DNA of 64,000 nt from Ramlibacter pinisoli (GCF_009758015.1 NZ_WSEL01000003.1:1240001-1304000), one strand, 5' to 3'; positions 16,880 to 26,137 are shown, numbered from the stretch's first letter. Program-made: numbers and translations. The notes: generated from the sequence alone by a model not told the origin.

Positions 16880-17335
16880 ATGAGCAAGCGCCTCGACTAC
16901 AACCAGATCGCCCCGACCGGCGTCAAGGCCCTCGGCAGCCTGTACGGCTACGTCGCCCAGAGCAGGCTGCCGGCCGTCCTGGTCGACCTGGTGTACCTGC
17001 GTGTCTCGCAGATCAACAACTGCGCCTACTGCCTGGACATGCACACGCGCGACCTGCTGGAGAAGGGCGAGTCCACCGAGCGGCTGGCGCTGCTGCAGGC
17101 GTGGCGGGAAGCGGGACCTCTCTTCGACGACAGGGAGCGCGCCGCGCTGGCCTGGGCGGAGTCGGTGACACGGGTGGCCGAGACCGGCATTCCCGATCGC
17201 GACTACGACGCGGCCCGTGCCGTGTTCGACGAGCGCGACCTGGTCGACCTCACCCTGGCCATCGGCCTGATGAACACCTACAACCGGCTGGCGATCGGAT
17301 TCCGCAACACGCCGCAGGCGCTCGTCGGGCGCTAG
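16880..17335 (+). CDS. Carboxymuconolactone decarboxylase/AhpD-like protein
   Basis: 151 residues. The AhpD-type redox motif is present in LRVSQINNCAYCLDMHTRDL (Cys-x-x-Cys with a His four residues after the second Cys). It likely acts as an alkylhydroperoxidase-like disulfide oxidoreductase or related enzyme. CCAGGAGAAG precedes the ATG. The frame continues upstream to 16712 but family length and the ribosome binding site support 16880. Convergent with a DUF1810 gene. Confidence 0.85.
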   Translation: MSKRLDYNQIAPTGVKALGSLYGYVAQSRLPAVLVDLVYLRVSQINNCAYCLDMHTRDLLEKGESTERLALLQAWREAGPLFDDRERAALAWAESVTRVAETGIPDRDYDAARAVFDERDLVDLTLAIGLMNTYNRLAIGFRNTPQALVGR

Positions 17336-17347
17336 GCGTGCGCACCC

Positions 17348-17785
17348 TCACGACGCCGTCGACAGGTACTGCAGCGTGAGGGGGTCTTCGGCTCCGCCGA
17401 AGTACTGGGCGAGGCAGTCGGTGAAGACCTGCTCGTGCGCGGCCGCCCTGGCGAACAGCGTCAGGCTGGAGCGCAGCTTCATCGCGTCGATGCTGCCGAA
17501 CACCTCTTGCGCATCGCGGGTCGCCAGGCCCGACAGCAGGCGGCAGGCCTCCAGCAGGCGCGGGCCCAGGACGGGGTCGGCCAGGTAGCTCCTCGCCTCG
17601 GCCAGGCCGGAGAGGCCATAGAACCTGGCGGTGGCGCTGCGCCCCAGCACCGTCAGCTGGGGGAAGATGAACCACATCCAGTGGGTGGTCTTGTGGCCCT
17701 GCGCCAGTTCGACGCGGACGGCCTCCCACACCGGCTCCTGCGCGCTGCGAAAGCGCTCCAGATCGAAGGGGTCTGCCCCGGCCAT
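17348..17785 (-). CDS. DUF1810 family protein
   Basis: 145 residues. DUF1810 hallmarks: DPFDLERFRSAQEPVW at the N-terminus, HKTTHWMWFIFPQLTVLGRS, and FGSIDAMKLRSSLTLFA. Function of the family is not established. It lies 22 bp downstream of a LysR gene on the same strand, so may be read with it. Confidence 0.85.
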   Translation of the reverse strand: MAGADPFDLERFRSAQEPVWEAVRVELAQGHKTTHWMWFIFPQLTVLGRSATARFYGLSGLAEARSYLADPVLGPRLLEACRLLSGLATRDAQEVFGSIDAMKLRSSLTLFARAAAHEQVFTDCLAQYFGGAEDPLTLQYLSTAS

Positions 17786-17807
17786 GATGCTCGTCCTTTC
17801 CCGGCGG

Positions 17808-18764
17808 TCAGCCCACGGATGCGACCGGACCCGCCGCCGCGCGGGTGCCCAGGCCGCCGCCCTGGATCGCGGCCTCCCAGAATGCCTGCGCCGCGCGGCC
17901 GACGGCGTCGCGCTGGCGGTACAGGCGGATCTCCAGGTCGATGCTCCAGCCGGCGTCGGCCGCGGCCACGAGCCGGCCGGCGGCGAGGTCGTCCTCCACC
18001 AGGGTGCGTGGCAGCCAGGCGATGCCGCGGCCGTCCAGCGCCATGGAGCGCAGCACCGAGGCGAGGTGGGCGGTGAAGACGGCCTGGCAGGCCAGCGCAT
18101 CCAGCCGGCGGCCGAGCACCGAGCGGACCACCCGCCCCATGCCCGACTCGTCGGTGTATGCGAGCAGCGGCACGCCCCCCGGCGCCGGCTTCGTTCCCAG
18201 GCGATGCAGCGGCCGGCCGCCGGCGGCCGGCCTGGACACCGGGACCAGTTGGTCGGCGCCGATGCCGGCATGCAGGAAGGCCCCGGCATCGAGCGCGCCC
18301 TGCGCCCTGGCGTGGGCATGGGCCAGGACGAAGTGGACCTTGCCTTCCTGCATCTGCGCCTCGCACCGGGCGAGCACGTCGGAGGTCAGTTCGACCGGGC
18401 CCAGCACCAGCGTCGATTCGAGGCTGCGCAGCCACCGCGGCAGGAAGGTGAACGACAGGGCATGCGTGCTGGCGATGCGCAGGGTGCCGGCGCTGGCCTC
18501 GGCCACCTGCTGGGCCTCGCCCGGCAACCGAGCCGCCCTTTCCACCAGGTCGCGCGCCACGCCCAGCAACCACTCGCCCACCTCGGTCAACCGGGCCGGT
18601 TGCGTGCTGCGGTCCACCAGCGGCGCGCCGATCCATTCCTCCAGGGCGCGCACGCGGCGGCTGAAGGCCGGCTGCGAACTGTGCCGGTCCTGCGCCGCGC
18701 GCGAGAAGTTGCCCGTGGCGGCCAGCGCCAGGAAGTCCTCGAGCCAGGTGAAGTTGAAGTTCAT
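17808..18764 (-). CDS. LysR family transcriptional regulator
   Basis: 318 residues from MNFNFTWLEDFLALAATGNF. The helix-turn-helix (FSRAAQDRHSSQPAFSRRVR) and RSTQPARLTEVGEW turn are standard. It diverges from the D(-)-tartrate dehydratase gene over 105 bp, and is its most likely regulator. The gap holds TGCATGG and CCATGCA as 7-bp inverted arms at 18780-18786 and 18831-18837, wide apart and of uncertain meaning. Confidence 0.88.
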   Translation of the reverse strand: MNFNFTWLEDFLALAATGNFSRAAQDRHSSQPAFSRRVRALEEWIGAPLVDRSTQPARLTEVGEWLLGVARDLVERAARLPGEAQQVAEASAGTLRIASTHALSFTFLPRWLRSLESTLVLGPVELTSDVLARCEAQMQEGKVHFVLAHAHARAQGALDAGAFLHAGIGADQLVPVSRPAAGGRPLHRLGTKPAPGGVPLLAYTDESGMGRVVRSVLGRRLDALACQAVFTAHLASVLRSMALDGRGIAWLPRTLVEDDLAAGRLVAAADAGWSIDLEIRLYRQRDAVGRAAQAFWEAAIQGGGLGTRAAAGPVASVG

Positions 18765-18869
18765 GGGCGGTTCGTGCGGTGCATGGAAGCAGCCAAAACG
18801 AGCATTGGCCCCGGTGCGGGCAAACGGCGACCATGCAGGCCCCTGAACCCTCTGACACGCCAGCCCGCC

Positions 18870-20036
18870 ATGAAGATTGTCGACATCCGTGAAAAGACCG
18901 TGCCCATCAGTTCGTCGATCCGCAACGCCTACATCGACTTTAGCAAGATGAACCTCAGCCTCGTGGCCGTCGTCACCGACGTGATCCGCAACGGCAAGCC
19001 GGTGATCGGCTACGGCTTCAACTCCAACGGCCGCTACGGCCAGGGCAGCATGATGCGCGACCGCTTCATCCCGCGCATCCTCGAAGCCGACCCCGCCTCG
19101 CTGGTCGACGCCACCGGCGACAACCTGGATCCGCACAAGATCTGGGCCACGATGTTCACGAACGAGAAACCGGGCGGCCATGGCGAGCGCTCGGTGGCCA
19201 TCGGCACGATGGACATGGCCATCTGGGACGCGGTGGCCAAGATCGAAGGCAAGCCGCTGTTCCAGCTGCTGGCCGACCGCTACGGTGATGGCAAGCCCAA
19301 CCGCAAGATCTTCGTCTACGCCGCCGGCGGCTACTACTACCCCGGCCAGGACGACAGGAAGCTGCAGGACGAGATGCGCAGCTACATCGACCGCGGCTAC
19401 ACGGTGGTGAAGAAGAAGATCGGCGGCGCCTCGCTGGACGAGGACCTGCGCCGCATCGACGCCATCATGGAAGTGCTGCAGGACGGCCAGAAGCTGTGCG
19501 TGGACGCCAACGGCCGCTTCGACCTGGACACCGCCATCGCCTACGCCAAGGCCCTGTCGCAGTACGACCTGTTCTGGTACGAGGAGCCGGGCGACCCGCT
19601 CGACTTCGAGCTGCAGGCGACGCTGCGCAACTACTACAAGAACCCGATGGCCACGGGCGAGGACCTGTTCTCCATGCAGGATGCGCGCAACCTGATCCGC
19701 TACGGCGGCATGCGCCCGGACCGCGACTGGCTGCAGTTCGACTGCGCCCTGAGCTACGGCCTGGTGGAGTACCTGCGCACGCTGGAGATGCTCAAGGAGC
19801 ATGGCTGGTCGGCCAGCCGCTGCATCCCGCACGGCGGCCACCAGATGTCGCTGAACATCGCGGCCGGCCTGGGGCTGGGCGGCAACGAGTCCTACCCGGA
19901 CCTGTTCCAGCCGTTCGGCGGCTTCCCCGACGGCGTGAAGGTGGAGAACAGCTACGTCACGCTGCCGGACCTGCCCGGCATCGGCTTCGAAGGCAAGGCC
20001 GACCTGTTCCGCGAAATGCGCGCCCTCGCCTCCTGA
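18870..20036 (+). CDS. tarD: D(-)-tartrate dehydratase, enolase superfamily
   Basis: 388 residues. It matches what I remember of Bradyrhizobium D-tartrate dehydratase almost throughout, including NAYIDFSKM, GYGFNSNGRYGQG, EKPGGHGERS and YAAGGYYYPG. Catalytic residues: Lys181 and Lys183 (VVKKKIGGA), Asp212, Glu238, Glu264, and His321 (CIPHGGHQMS). The reaction would be dehydration of D-tartrate to oxaloacetate. It diverges from a LysR gene, and a dehydratase for L(+)-tartrate is encoded 2.4 kb away. No transport gene is adjacent. Confidence 0.9.
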   Translation: MKIVDIREKTVPISSSIRNAYIDFSKMNLSLVAVVTDVIRNGKPVIGYGFNSNGRYGQGSMMRDRFIPRILEADPASLVDATGDNLDPHKIWATMFTNEKPGGHGERSVAIGTMDMAIWDAVAKIEGKPLFQLLADRYGDGKPNRKIFVYAAGGYYYPGQDDRKLQDEMRSYIDRGYTVVKKKIGGASLDEDLRRIDAIMEVLQDGQKLCVDANGRFDLDTAIAYAKALSQYDLFWYEEPGDPLDFELQATLRNYYKNPMATGEDLFSMQDARNLIRYGGMRPDRDWLQFDCALSYGLVEYLRTLEMLKEHGWSASRCIPHGGHQMSLNIAAGLGLGGNESYPDLFQPFGGFPDGVKVENSYVTLPDLPGIGFEGKADLFREMRALAS

Positions 20037-20070
20037 GCCTGCGGCAAGCCAGGCGCTCGCGACCCGGGGC

Positions 20071-20086
20071 GCCGGCCTGGGCCGGC
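20071..20086. terminator. GC-rich inverted repeat after the tartrate dehydratase gene
   Basis: GCCGGCC-TG-GGCCGGC sits between the convergent D-tartrate dehydratase gene and a small gene. A stable stem is possible with a slightly opened loop, but no U-tract follows. Could end transcription in both directions. Confidence 0.3.
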
Positions 20087-20088
20087 CG

Positions 20089-20313
20089 CTACACCTCGGC
20101 GGGAACGCGGTTGGCGAGCAAGCGGCGGACCGCTTCGACGTCGCGCGCCACGAACGCCACCAGGGAGTCCAGATCGTCCAGGTCGGCCGGCAGCGTGCGG
20201 GAGCCGCCGCGGTTCACGGTCTCCAGGTAGACCATGGCCAGCCGGCGCTGCTCGTCCAGCAGCACCAGGAAACTCTGCACGAGACTGCGCGTGTGGGTGT
20301 CGTGTTCAGGCAT
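20089..20313 (-). CDS. Small hypothetical protein, 74 residues
   Basis: Starts MPEHDTHTRSLVQSFLVLLD and continues with a mostly helical, charged sequence (DEQRRLAMVYLETVNRGG, DLDDLDSLVAFVARDVEAVR). No signal peptide or membrane segment. Composition is balanced and acidic, unlike the Arg/Pro-rich antisense frames of this GC-rich DNA, which supports coding. The function is not recognised. It follows the histidine kinase gene on the same strand after 110 bp. Confidence 0.55.
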   Translation of the reverse strand: MPEHDTHTRSLVQSFLVLLDEQRRLAMVYLETVNRGGSRTLPADLDDLDSLVAFVARDVEAVRRLLANRVPAEV

Positions 20314-20423
20314 CGTCGGCTCCTCTGGCGCCTGTCGGGCGGCTGGGGGGCACTATGCGCCGGCAGTCTGAAGAACTCCTGAAGACCATTCCGGCCGCCG
20401 GCCCCGGCCGGTGCGGGCCCGGC

Positions 20424-21704
20424 TCAGGCGGCCGGCAACGACAGTTCGATGCCGAAGCCCGGCCCGGCCGGCGGCAGCAGCACCAGGCTGCCGCCATGGG
20501 CGGCCACCACCCGGCTGGCCAGCATCAGCCCCAGGCCCAGGCCCTGGGAGAAGTCCTGGCTGCGGAGCGCCGTCTCCAGCCGCCCGCGCGTCGCCTCGTC
20601 GACACCGGGGCCGTCGTCCACCAGGCGCAGCAGCGCCCGGCCGCGGTCGCGGAACAGCGTGGCGGTCACGGCGGTCGCGCCGTGGCGCACCGAGTTGTCC
20701 AGCAGGTTGAGCAGCGCGGCGGCGAGCAGGTCCGGGTCGGCCCGCGCCACGCACACGCCCCGCACCTCGACCGCCAGGCCGGCCACCGGCAGGTCGTGCA
20801 GCAGGGCGCCCAGGTCGATCGGCTGCAAGGCGGGCTCGGTGCCGCTGCGGAACAGGGTGAGCAGCGCGCTCACCACCCGGGCCAGGCGGTCGGCGGCCTC
20901 GCGCGCGCGGCCGATGCGGGCCGCGGCCGCCGGTTCGCTGTCGCGCTGGGCCAGCGCGAGCTGCGCACCGAGGCCGGCCAGCGGCGTGCGCAGCGCATGG
21001 GCCGCATGCGCACTGAAGGCGCGCTCGCTGGCCACCATCCGTGCGAGCCGCTCGCCCAGGCCGACGATCGCATTGCGCAGGGGCACCAGCTCCTGGCGGC
21101 TGGCCGCCGGCAGCGCGCCCGCATCGGCCAGCGGCTGGTAGGCGGCGACGTCGCGCGACAGCTGCACCAGGGGCTGCAGCTCGGCGCGCACGCGCCGGCG
21201 CAGCAGGATGGCGCACGCCAGGCCGACCAGCAGCGCGCTGGCCGCCGTCACCAGGCCGGCCTCGAACTTGATCTGTCGCCGCGCCTCCTGCGGCTGGGCG
21301 ACCATCACGATCGGGCCCGCCTTGCCGAACGGGATGCGGTAGACATGCCACAGCGGCCCCGGGTCGGTCCAGTGGCCGCTGCCGGCCGGCGCCAGCGCCT
21401 GCGGCGGGGCGCGATGCGAGCGCCAGGCCACGCGCCCCTGGGCGTCGACCAGCTGCCAGACCAGGCGCTCGTCGTGCGGAGGCGCCTGCAGCGAGCCGCC
21501 GGTGCCGTTGGCGAACCGGTCCTCGTTGGCGCGCAGCAGCCCGTACAGGATCTCGGCCGACTCCTGCAGCGCGTCGTCCAGCACGCTGTCGATCTGCCAG
21601 CGCACCACCCCCCAGACCACTCCAAAGACCGCCAGCGACCACGCCAGCGACACCAGCAGCACGACCCGCGACAGCCGGTGGCCGATGGAGTTGGACGGCC
21701 TCAC
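20424..21704 (-). CDS. Two-component sensor histidine kinase
   Basis: 426 residues from a GTG at 21702-21704 that overlaps the stop of the response regulator gene (GTGA). Membrane segments at about 12-36 and 150-170 flank a periplasmic sensor part of about 110 residues. The kinase core has the H-box in AHAAHALRTPLAGLG, N-box LLNLLDNSVRHG, and G-boxes DDGPGV and GLGLGLML. The residue after the phospho-His is Ala rather than the usual Glu. Together with the regulator it resembles QseC/TctE-type systems. It lies downstream of Bug-ttdA-ttdB, so sensing of a hydroxy- or tricarboxylate is plausible. Confidence 0.88.
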   Translation of the reverse strand: MRPSNSIGHRLSRVVLLVSLAWSLAVFGVVWGVVRWQIDSVLDDALQESAEILYGLLRANEDRFANGTGGSLQAPPHDERLVWQLVDAQGRVAWRSHRAPPQALAPAGSGHWTDPGPLWHVYRIPFGKAGPIVMVAQPQEARRQIKFEAGLVTAASALLVGLACAILLRRRVRAELQPLVQLSRDVAAYQPLADAGALPAASRQELVPLRNAIVGLGERLARMVASERAFSAHAAHALRTPLAGLGAQLALAQRDSEPAAAARIGRAREAADRLARVVSALLTLFRSGTEPALQPIDLGALLHDLPVAGLAVEVRGVCVARADPDLLAAALLNLLDNSVRHGATAVTATLFRDRGRALLRLVDDGPGVDEATRGRLETALRSQDFSQGLGLGLMLASRVVAAHGGSLVLLPPAGPGFGIELSLPAA

Positions 21705-22354
21705 GGACCCACCCGGTAGCCGACGCCGCGCACCGTCTCGATCGCGTCGGCGCCCAGCTTGCGGCGCAGGTGCGAGACATGCACCTCGACCGAGTTGCTG
21801 GACACCTCGCCGTCGAAGCCCAGCATCAGGGCCTCGAGGTCGCCCCGGGTGACCACCCGGCCGGGCCGCGCGACCAGCGCCTCCAGCACCTGCCACTCGC
21901 GCGGCGTGACCGCCACCTCGCGGCCACGGCGCGACACGCTGCGCGCGGCCAGGTCGACGTCGGCATCCCCAACCCGCACCCGGGCCGAGGCGGCGCCGGC
22001 GCTGCGCCGCTGCGTGACGCGCAGGCGGGCCGCCAGTTCCTCGGGTGCAAATGGCTTGACCAGGTAGTCGTCGGCACCGCCATCCAGCCCGCGGATGCGG
22101 TCGGACAGCAGGTCGCGGGCGGTGAGCATCAGCACCGGCAGCGCGAAACCCCGCGCGCGCAGGCCGCGCACCCAGTCCAGGCCCGAGCCGTCGGGCAGCT
22201 GCCAGTCGACCAGCAGCACGTCGTACGGCTCGCCGGCCAGGACCGGCAGGTCGCGCAGGCGCTGGAACCAGTCGACCACGTGGCCTTCGCCGCGCAGGAA
22301 CTCGGCCAGGCCGTCGCCCAGGATGGCGTCGTCTTCGAGCAGCAGCAGTCGCAT
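21701..22354 (-). CDS. OmpR family response regulator
   Basis: 217 residues from MRLLLLEDD (start 22354; the longer frame to 22384 adds residues before the receiver domain). Receiver: acidic Glu7/Asp8/Asp9, phospho-acceptor Asp50 (LLVDWQLPDG), Thr in LMLTAR and Lys in YLVKPF. The C-terminal winged helix includes TPREWQVLEALVARPGRVV and SSNSVEVHVSHLRRKLG, typical of TctD/QseB regulators. Upstream on the same strand is ttdB (84 bp gap), so the system may be read with the tartrate genes. Confidence 0.9.
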   Translation of the reverse strand: MRLLLLEDDAILGDGLAEFLRGEGHVVDWFQRLRDLPVLAGEPYDVLLVDWQLPDGSGLDWVRGLRARGFALPVLMLTARDLLSDRIRGLDGGADDYLVKPFAPEELAARLRVTQRRSAGAASARVRVGDADVDLAARSVSRRGREVAVTPREWQVLEALVARPGRVVTRGDLEALMLGFDGEVSSNSVEVHVSHLRRKLGADAIETVRGVGYRVGP

Positions 22355-22438
22355 GTCCTGCCACCTTAGCACCGGGCGTGCCAACCTTGAACCCGGGGAA
22401 AACCAGCCGGCCGCCGGTTCGCCCCGTGCCTGCGCCCC

Positions 22439-23047
22439 TTACTTGATGAAGCGCACCTGCTGGTTGATGCGCTCCAGGATCGGCTTCTTCTTCTCGTTGA
22501 AGACCGCCTTGTTCTCCTCGATCAGGTTCTTGCCCTTGGTGTCGATGGAGATGATCAGCGGGCCGAAGTCCCTCACCCGGTTGACCCACAGGGTCTCGGG
22601 CATGCCCAGGTCCGTCCACTCCGCGGCCTCGATCTTCTCGACCTTGGTGGCGGCCAGCACGGCGCAGCCGCCCGGGAAGATGGCGTGCACCGCCTTGTTC
22701 TCGACGCAGCCTTCCTGCGTCTCCGGGCCCATGCCGCCCTTGCCGACGATCAGCTTCACGCCGGTGCGCCGGATGAATTCCTTCTCGAACTTCTCCATGC
22801 GCATGCTGGTGGTCGGCCCGATCGAGACCATCTCGTACTCGCCGTCGTCCTTCTGCCGCACGATGGGCCCGGCATGGAAGATGGCGCCGCCCTGCAGGTC
22901 GACCGGCAGCTCGCGCCCCAGTTCGATCAGGCGGCGGTGCGCCACGTCGCGGCAGGTCACCAGCGTGCCGGTGAGGTAGACCACGTCGCCGACGTTCAGC
23001 GATTCCAGGTCCTCGTCCCTGATGGGGGTGGTGAGCGTCTTCTTCAC
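22439..23047 (-). CDS. ttdB: L(+)-tartrate dehydratase subunit beta
   Basis: 202 residues, the length of E. coli TtdB, and recognisably the same along its length: [61 protein letters not shown]. It is the C-terminal half of a class I fumarase-type hydro-lyase and forms the active enzyme with TtdA, converting L-tartrate to oxaloacetate. Starts with GTG overlapping the ttdA stop (GTGA at 23044-23047), indicating coupled translation. Confidence 0.92.
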   Translation of the reverse strand: MKKTLTTPIRDEDLESLNVGDVVYLTGTLVTCRDVAHRRLIELGRELPVDLQGGAIFHAGPIVRQKDDGEYEMVSIGPTTSMRMEKFEKEFIRRTGVKLIVGKGGMGPETQEGCVENKAVHAIFPGGCAVLAATKVEKIEAAEWTDLGMPETLWVNRVRDFGPLIISIDTKGKNLIEENKAVFNEKKKPILERINQQVRFIK

Positions 23048-23961
23048 AGCTTGAATCCGGTGTGGGACAGGACCTCCCAGGTCAGGTCCGCGTTGATCTT
23101 GATGCGGCCGCGGCGATGCGCCCAGCAGCCGGTGGACACGGCCACGCCGATGGTGGACGGATGGCGCGCCGACGATTCGATGTTCACGCCCATCACGCTG
23201 GCGTTGCCGGTCAGCCCCTGCGGGCCCAGGCCCAGTTCGTTCAGGCCGTCGGCCAGCAGCTCCTCCATGAGCGCCGCGTTCTGGTTGGGATGGCGCGACG
23301 TCACCGGCCGCAGGATGGCCTTCTTCGACAGCCGCGCGGCGGTCTCGGCCGACGTCGAGACGCCCACGCCCACCAGCAGCGGCGGGCAGGCGTTGACCCC
23401 GCGCGAGGTGATCACGTCGAACACGAACTCCGCCACGCCCTCGTAGCCCTGGCCCGGCATCAGCACCTTGGCCGCGCCCGGCAGGGTGCAGCCGCCGCCG
23501 GCCATGTAGACCTCGATGGTCACGCTGTCCTCGTTGGGCACGATCTCCCAGTCCAGCCAGGGGATCTTCGAGCCGGTGTTGGTGCCGGTGTTCTTCTCCA
23601 CGAAGGTCTCGACCGCGTTGTGCCGCAACGGGCCGTCCTTGGTCGCCCCCTCGGTTGCGCCGACCAGGATCTCCTCGAGCTCGCCCAGCAGGGGGAACCT
23701 GGAGCCGGCGGTCAGGAAGTACTGGATGACGCCGGTGTCCTGGCAGCTCGGGCGGTCGAGCTTGTCGGCCGCTTCCTGGTTCTGCCGCATCGATTCGTAC
23801 ACCTCCTTGGCCAGGAAGTTGACCTCCTTCTCGCGCAGCTCACCGAGCTTCTGCGTGACGTCGGTCGGCAGGCGCTTGCCGATGTAGGAGGTGAATTTGG
23901 CCATCAGGCGGGTGAGGTCCGCGGCGGCGGCGCCGCGGTCAAGGTTTGCTGCTTGCTGCAT
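23044..23961 (-). CDS. ttdA: L(+)-tartrate dehydratase subunit alpha
   Basis: 305 residues of the class I fumarase/TtdA type. Candidate Fe-S ligands are Cys73 (PSCQDTG), Cys192 (VNACPP) and Cys279 ([10 protein letters not shown]). Other typical segments: [37 protein letters not shown]. The start at 23961 lies 5 bp after the stop of a Bug receptor gene, making a compact Bug-ttdA-ttdB operon. A class I fumarase heterodimer is the main alternative, but TtdB is clearly tartrate-like. Confidence 0.9.
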   Translation of the reverse strand: MQQAANLDRGAAAADLTRLMAKFTSYIGKRLPTDVTQKLGELREKEVNFLAKEVYESMRQNQEAADKLDRPSCQDTGVIQYFLTAGSRFPLLGELEEILVGATEGATKDGPLRHNAVETFVEKNTGTNTGSKIPWLDWEIVPNEDSVTIEVYMAGGGCTLPGAAKVLMPGQGYEGVAEFVFDVITSRGVNACPPLLVGVGVSTSAETAARLSKKAILRPVTSRHPNQNAALMEELLADGLNELGLGPQGLTGNASVMGVNIESSARHPSTIGVAVSTGCWAHRRGRIKINADLTWEVLSHTGFKL

Positions 23962-23966
23962 GTCGG

Positions 23967-24938
23967 TTACTCCAGGGTGACCTTGCCGGCCTTGACCAGC
24001 GCGGCGAACTTCTCGGTTTCCTCGCGGATCTGGCGGCCCATCTCCTCGGGCTTGTTGCCCACCGGCTCGGCGCCGATGTCCGCCATCTGCTTGCGGAACT
24101 CGGGCGACTGGATGATCTTCAGCACCTCGGCGTGGAGCCGGGCCACCACCGGCTTCGGGGCCGAGTTCGGCGCGAGCAGGCCGAACCAGGTGCCGATGGC
24201 CACGTTGGGAACGCCGGCCTCCTGCAGCGTGGGAACGTTGGGCAGCGCCGCCGAGCGCTCGGCCGTCGTCACGGCCAGGGCCTTGAGCTTGCCCTCCTTG
24301 ATGAAGGGCAGCACCGGCGTCACCGTGTCGAAGGACATGTTCACCTGGCCGCCGAGCAGGTCGGTGGTCAGCGGCGCGCTGCCCTTGTACGGGACATGGA
24401 GCAGCCGGGCGGCGGTCTCGACCTGGAACTGCGTGCCGATCATGTGCTGGGCCGTTCCGTTGCCGTTGGAGCCGTAGGACAGGCCGTCGGCCTTCGCCCT
24501 GGCAGCGGCCACCAGGTCCTTCACGCTCGCGTACGGCGCCTTGGCGCTGACCACCAGCACGTTGGGCACCATCGCGACGGTGGTGATGGGCTGGAAGTCC
24601 TTCTCGAAGCTGTAGCTCAGGTTCTTGTAGACGCTGGTCGCCACCGTGTGGTGCACGGCCCCCATCAGCAGCGTGTGGCCGCCGTCGTTCGCCTTGGCGA
24701 CCAGGGCCGCGCCCAGGGTGGCGCCGGCGCCCGGCTTGTTGTCGACGAGCACCGGCTGGCCAATGGCGGCCGCGAGCTTGGTGGAGATGGCGCGCGCCAG
24801 CACGTCGGTCGTGCCGCCGGCCGGGAACGGCACCACGATGGTGACGGGCCTGGCGGGCCAGGCCTGGGCGGAGGCGCCGCCCGGGCCGGCGCACAGGGCG
24901 GCGGCGGCGAGGGCGAGCGGGAGGAAGCGGTGGGTCAA
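23967..24938 (-). CDS. Bug family receptor, likely for tartrate; TTG start
   Basis: About 323 residues from a TTG at 24936-24938, chosen because AAGGAGACACGCC lies directly before it, the same motif seen ahead of other receptor genes here. The signal peptide then reads MTHRFLPLALAAAALCAGPG with cleavage at ASA-Q. Family loops: IVVPFPAGGTTDVLAR, VDNKPGAGATLGA, HVPYKGSAPLTTDLLGG. An ATG-started reading from 25013 would add a non-signal extension into the divergent promoter. As the first gene before ttdAB, its ligand is likely tartrate (inference). Confidence 0.85.
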   Translation of the reverse strand: MTHRFLPLALAAAALCAGPGGASAQAWPARPVTIVVPFPAGGTTDVLARAISTKLAAAIGQPVLVDNKPGAGATLGAALVAKANDGGHTLLMGAVHHTVATSVYKNLSYSFEKDFQPITTVAMVPNVLVVSAKAPYASVKDLVAAARAKADGLSYGSNGNGTAQHMIGTQFQVETAARLLHVPYKGSAPLTTDLLGGQVNMSFDTVTPVLPFIKEGKLKALAVTTAERSAALPNVPTLQEAGVPNVAIGTWFGLLAPNSAPKPVVARLHAEVLKIIQSPEFRKQMADIGAEPVGNKPEEMGRQIREETEKFAALVKAGKVTLE

Positions 24939-24994
24939 GGCGTGTCTCCTTCGGGTCGATGCGTGGGGCCAACTGTAGGAAGCCACGCATTCAA

Positions 24995-25024
24995 GAAACG
25001 GCGCCCAGGGCAAGCCGACGTTTC
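24995..25024. promoter_or_regulatory. Candidate LysR operator, GAAACG inverted repeat
   Basis: GAAACG (24995-25000) and CGTTTC (25019-25024) form an inverted repeat with an 18-bp spacer in the gap between the Bug-ttdAB operon and the divergent LysR gene; the flanks CAA and TTG (24992-24994, 25033 region) extend the symmetry loosely. A plausible binding site for the LysR protein, not proven. Confidence 0.35.
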
Positions 25025-25058
25025 CCTGGATTCAACAATCCGGCCGGACAATCCGGAC

Positions 25059-25994
25059 ATGGCCAGGACCGTCCACCCCGCCGACCTGGGGTTCTTCTCC
25101 ATGCTCGTGCACTCCGGCAGCCTCACGGCGGCGGCCCGGGAGCTCGGGCTCACCACACCGGCCGTGAGCAAGCGGCTCAGCCAGATCGAAGCGCGCCTGG
25201 GCACCGCGCTCGTGACCCGCACCACGCGCCGCATGGGCCTGACGCCCGAGGGCGAGATCTACCTGGAGAACGCGCGCCGCATCCTGGGCGAGATCGAGAC
25301 GATGGAGCAGCAGCTGCTCGGCCTGACGCAGGAGCCGCAGGGAACGGTGCGGGTGAACGCCACGCTCGGCTTCGGCCGCAGCCACATCGCGCCGCTGCTG
25401 TCGCAGTTCGTGCGCAAGCACCCCAAGGTGGAGGTGCAGCTGCAGCTGTCGGTGAACCCGCCAGCGCTGACCGACGACGCCTACGACGTCTGCTTCCGCT
25501 TCGGCCACCCGCCCGACTCGCGCGGCATCGCGCGCTTCATCGCGCCCAACCGCCGGGTGCTGGTCGCGTCGCCTGCCTACCTGAAGCGCCACGGCGCACC
25601 GGCGACGCCGCGTGATCTCGCCCGGCACAACTGCATCGGCATCCGCCAGGGCGACGAGGCCTACGGCCAGTGGCGCTTCACCTCGCTGCGCGGTGGGCGC
25701 GCGGCGGAACAGGCCCAGACCGTGAAGATCCGCGGCAACCTGACGACCAACGACGGCGGCATCGCGGTGAGCTGGGCACTCGAGGGCCACGGCATCCTGC
25801 TGCGCGCCGAATGGGACGTGCAGCGCTACCTCGCCAGTGGCCGGCTGGTGCAGGTGCTGCCCGACCACGGCAGCCCGGATGCAGACATTTACGCGGTGTA
25901 CTCGCAGCAGCACCGGTCGTCGGTGCGGGTGAAGGCTGTCGTCGACTTCGTCGCCGCCGCCTTCGACGAGGACCGGACCCGGCGCGGCCCCTAG
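25059..25994 (+). CDS. LysR family transcriptional regulator of the tartrate operon
   Basis: 311 residues. Winged helix DLGFFSMLVHSGSLTAAARE with TTPAVSKRLSQIEARLG; the TRTTRRMGLTPEGEIYLENA turn and effector domain of the DmlR/TtdR-like group (QGTVRVNATLGFGRSHIAPL, DDAYDVCFRFG) follow. It faces the Bug-ttdA-ttdB operon over 120 bp and is probably its activator. Membership of the TtdR-like group fits the regulated genes. The C-terminal residues (EDRTRRGP) are short and basic. Confidence 0.88.
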   Translation: MARTVHPADLGFFSMLVHSGSLTAAARELGLTTPAVSKRLSQIEARLGTALVTRTTRRMGLTPEGEIYLENARRILGEIETMEQQLLGLTQEPQGTVRVNATLGFGRSHIAPLLSQFVRKHPKVEVQLQLSVNPPALTDDAYDVCFRFGHPPDSRGIARFIAPNRRVLVASPAYLKRHGAPATPRDLARHNCIGIRQGDEAYGQWRFTSLRGGRAAEQAQTVKIRGNLTTNDGGIAVSWALEGHGILLRAEWDVQRYLASGRLVQVLPDHGSPDADIYAVYSQQHRSSVRVKAVVDFVAAAFDEDRTRRGP

Positions 25995-26137
25995 CCCCGC
26001 GGGCGACAGCCCGGCTGCAGCGTCGCCCCGATGCGGGCACGGCCGGGCAAGCGAGCCGCATTGCAAGAAGCAACAGGGTTGGACAACCCCAGAGGGCCAG
26101 CCTAGCCTGAGCTTCCTTCCAACTCAGGAGAGCGGTC

